Source of the DNA: Pseudomonas sp. MYb327
Lineage (GTDB): Bacteria > Pseudomonadota > Gammaproteobacteria > Pseudomonadales > Pseudomonadaceae
Direction: 5' to 3'
DNA: 64,000 nucleotides
Assembly: GCF_040438925.1 (NCBI RefSeq)
Contig: NZ_CP159258.1
Coordinates: 2,556,001 to 2,620,000, forward strand
The translations under genes and the position numbers were made by a program. Every line of letters begins with the position of its first letter. The stretch's first letter is position 1. Positions 62,482-64,000 of the stretch are shown here, one piece after another. The notes beneath the pieces are model-generated. The model had not been told where the DNA came from and made no database searches. It was given only the letters and a program-made list of their open reading frames with translations.

Positions 62482-63216
62482 ATGAGTGAAATGAATGTGC
62501 AACCCGTGGCGCGGCGTCCTCATCTGGCCGAGCACATCGCCCGCTCGTTGAGCGACGAGATTGCTTCTGGCCGACTGCGTCCGGGAGACCGGTTGCCAAC
62601 CGAGCAATTTCTCTCGCAGAACTTCGGGGTCAGCAGGAATGTCGTGCGAGAAGGGATTGCCACGCTTCGGGCCCAGGGCTTGATCCAGTCCCGCCAAGGC
62701 GTTGGCGTGTTCGTCTCGGCTGCAGCCCCATCGCCGGAGCCTTCCCTAGAGCGCGAGAACGCGCCATTGCTGGACGGGGACAATACGATCCGCAACATGT
62801 TCGAAGTTCGGGCCGTACTGGAAAGCCAGGCGGCCGCGCTTGCGGCGTCGCACATGACGCCCCACAAGCTGAAAATGATCCAGGCTGCGGTCCTGCGAAT
62901 GCAATACGTTGGCGAACCGACGCTGGACACTGTGAACGCCGACCTCGACTTTCATCGGGCCGTGGCAGCAGCGTCTGGCAACGATTATCTCGAAACGATG
63001 ATTCGCACAGTGCTCGAGCCAATGCGGGCACTGATCACCATGAACTTTGCGCGACGGGGCCCTGTTTTCAGCAATATTCCGCATGCAGCACGTGGTGAGC
63101 ATGAAGATCTCGTGCAGGCTTTGACCGATCGGAATGCCGCGGCGGCACGTCAGATCATGGGGCAGCATATCGTCAGTGCCGCATCCCGATTCGGCTACGA
63201 AATTGCTTTCTTCTGA
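62482..63216 (+). CDS. GntR family regulator, FadR/FCD type
   Basis: 244 residues. N-terminal winged helix (HIARSLSDEIASGRLRPGDRLPTEQFLSQNFGVSRNVVREGIATLRAQGLI) and C-terminal all-helical FCD domain with metal-binding histidines in DLDFHRAVAAASGN and HEDLVQAL. Such proteins bind organic acids. ATG 62482 is preferred because AAGGA then lies eight bases away; 62473 is possible. Divergent from the enolase-superfamily gene, it probably controls that gene, the AEC transporter and itself. Confidence 0.88.
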   Translation: MSEMNVQPVARRPHLAEHIARSLSDEIASGRLRPGDRLPTEQFLSQNFGVSRNVVREGIATLRAQGLIQSRQGVGVFVSAAAPSPEPSLERENAPLLDGDNTIRNMFEVRAVLESQAAALAASHMTPHKLKMIQAAVLRMQYVGEPTLDTVNADLDFHRAVAAASGNDYLETMIRTVLEPMRALITMNFARRGPVFSNIPHAARGEHEDLVQALTDRNAAAARQIMGQHIVSAASRFGYEIAFF

Positions 63217-63301
63217 TGTCGGTTAAAAGATGGCGGTTGTCTCGTTATCCTACAAGTGAGCTGCTACTTCTGGCTGATACCTGGTACACAGGCCCGACCT
63301 A

Positions 63302-63901
63302 TCATGCTTGCTGCGCGTCTCGCGACGAATAAGCAGGATAATCAATGTAGCCTTGCGAGCCGCCGCCATAAAACGCTTCACGACCTGCATCGGCCAGTGG
63401 CCAACCATGCCGTAAGCGATCGACCAGATCAGGATTGGCAATGAACGGTCGACCGAAAACCGCCAGGTCTGCCAATCCGTCATCGATGGCTTGTTGTGCG
63501 GTTAGATGGTTGAACCCGCCCGACAGGAGCAAGGTGCCGCAGTAAGCCGCGCGGATGGCTTTTTGAAACTCAGGCGTACCTAAGTGACTAGCGTGCAGAT
63601 CATGCCAGAGCTGAATGACAATACGCCCCCCGGCCTGATGTACCGCGTCCGTCACGCGTTTCCAGCCTTCAATCTGCGCTGGTGTGTGGATCCCCGGGGT
63701 GTAAAGGTAGCCACGGCCCTGCGCCGACACCTGCGCGCTTTCGGTGATGATCAGGCCTGCTCCCGCACGCTGGGCATAGTAGTTCGCCATATCCGCAGAC
63801 GGCACGGTGTCCTTGACGCGGGCGCGGGTCATCGGCGCCATGACGATGCGATTCGACAGTTGCTGACCCGCCAGATCGTAAGACTCAAAAAGAGATGACA
63901 T
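63302..63901 (-). pseudogene. Old yellow enzyme with a large in-frame deletion
   Basis: Only 199 residues against about 350-365 for the NemA/OYE family. Residues 1-101 are a regular N-terminus (SNRIVMAPMTRARV, IVIQLWH). Then the frame jumps directly to LHASHLGTPEFQKAIR and the C-terminal flavin strand (GTLLLSGGFN, LAVFGRPFIANPDLV). The active-site His/Asn and the catalytic Tyr region, roughly 150 residues, are gone. The frame is intact, so it may be made, but it should not form a full barrel. GGAGGATC precedes ATG 63901. Confidence 0.85.
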
Positions 63902-63930
63902 GTATTGATCCTCCGACACTGCGTTGGGCC

Positions 63931-64000
63931 TCAAGCGTGCGACGGGAAGTGCGGCAAGATGTGCTCGCCGAGCTCGTCAAGAATCTCGCCGTAGGGCTGG
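63931..64000 (-). CDS. C-terminus of a gene cut by the window edge
   Basis: The last 22 codons read QPYGEILDELGEHILPHFP and end at TGA (63931-63933). Its reading frame enters from the right edge. This acidic helix ending in LPHF is seen at the end of some luciferase-like flavin monooxygenases, but such a short piece cannot be assigned. It lies 29 bp upstream of the old-yellow-enzyme relic on the same strand. Confidence 0.55.
   Translation of the reverse strand, partial: QPYGEILDELGEHILPHFPSHA

Noticed and set aside
1..64000. Prophage, integron, plasmid or genomic-island borders
   Set aside because: No integrase, transposase, tRNA target, attachment repeats or composition shift large enough to support one was seen.

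Overview
The window looks like chromosomal DNA of a fluorescens-lineage Pseudomonas. The reasons are a class II PHA synthase, REP-like hairpins, FecI/FecR-type iron signalling, a tcuABC tricarballylate module, a galactose dehydrogenase-like gene and uniformly GC-rich codon use. No rRNA, tRNA, CRISPR array, prophage or intact insertion sequence was seen. Both ends are cut: a PLP-dependent dehydratase on the left and a short unidentified C-terminus on the right.

Layout. 0-13 kb: dehydratase, a small lipoprotein, AraC regulator, ABC exporter, a stand-alone phaC, an AspT/YidE-type transporter, small envelope proteins, a secreted nuclease, and a divergent Lrp / lactate-permease pair. 13-17.3 kb: an SDR gene cut off at a REP-like hairpin, then a three-gene operon of a sialidase-like BNR protein, a membrane protein and an LtaS-type sulfatase-fold transferase. 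17.4-24 kb: galactose dehydrogenase, a relic of a TonB-dependent receptor, an AraC regulator, a tyrosine-phosphatase autotransporter, lipocalin and DUF3833 lipoproteins, an unlisted 52-residue acidic protein, and a decayed copy of a small membrane protein. 24-28.2 kb: a flavin monooxygenase / DUF2783 / MFS / LuxR operon. 28.3-33.4 kb: tcuABC behind a frameshifted LysR gene, probably tcuR. 33.5-37 kb: MFS exporter, Tat-exported hydrolase, divergent LysR. 37-42.6 kb: an iron-siderophore unit (ECF sigma, FecR, transducing TonB receptor, PepSY protein, small membrane protein).

The most interesting region is 42.8-59.9 kb. On the minus strand, DUF1302 outer-membrane barrel, DUF1329 LolB-like protein, YCF48 beta-propeller and MMPL/RND permease are followed by DUF1254, arylsulfatase and DUF1254. 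A neighbouring minus-strand block carries a third DUF1254, a cupin, a 3-beta-HSD-like epimerase and a zinc alcohol dehydrogenase. An AraC-type regulator lies between the blocks. Two pairs of 21-bp direct repeats (54362-54403 and 58367-58408) lie upstream of DUF1302 and of the cupin in the same relative orientation, which suggests that one regulator controls both. I infer an uncharacterised envelope-spanning system that moves, desulfates and oxidises a hydrophobic hydroxylated compound, possibly steroid- or terpenoid-like; the substrate is not shown by the sequence. The cluster also has RNA-level signals: an intrinsic terminator inside the operon, a long leader hairpin, and an inverted repeat hiding the epimerase start.

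60-64 kb: an AEC transporter and enolase-superfamily enzyme with a divergent GntR regulator, an old-yellow-enzyme gene with a large in-frame deletion, and the truncated last gene. Gene decay is frequent: SDR, TonB-receptor relic, small-protein relic, LysR frameshift and old-yellow-enzyme deletion.
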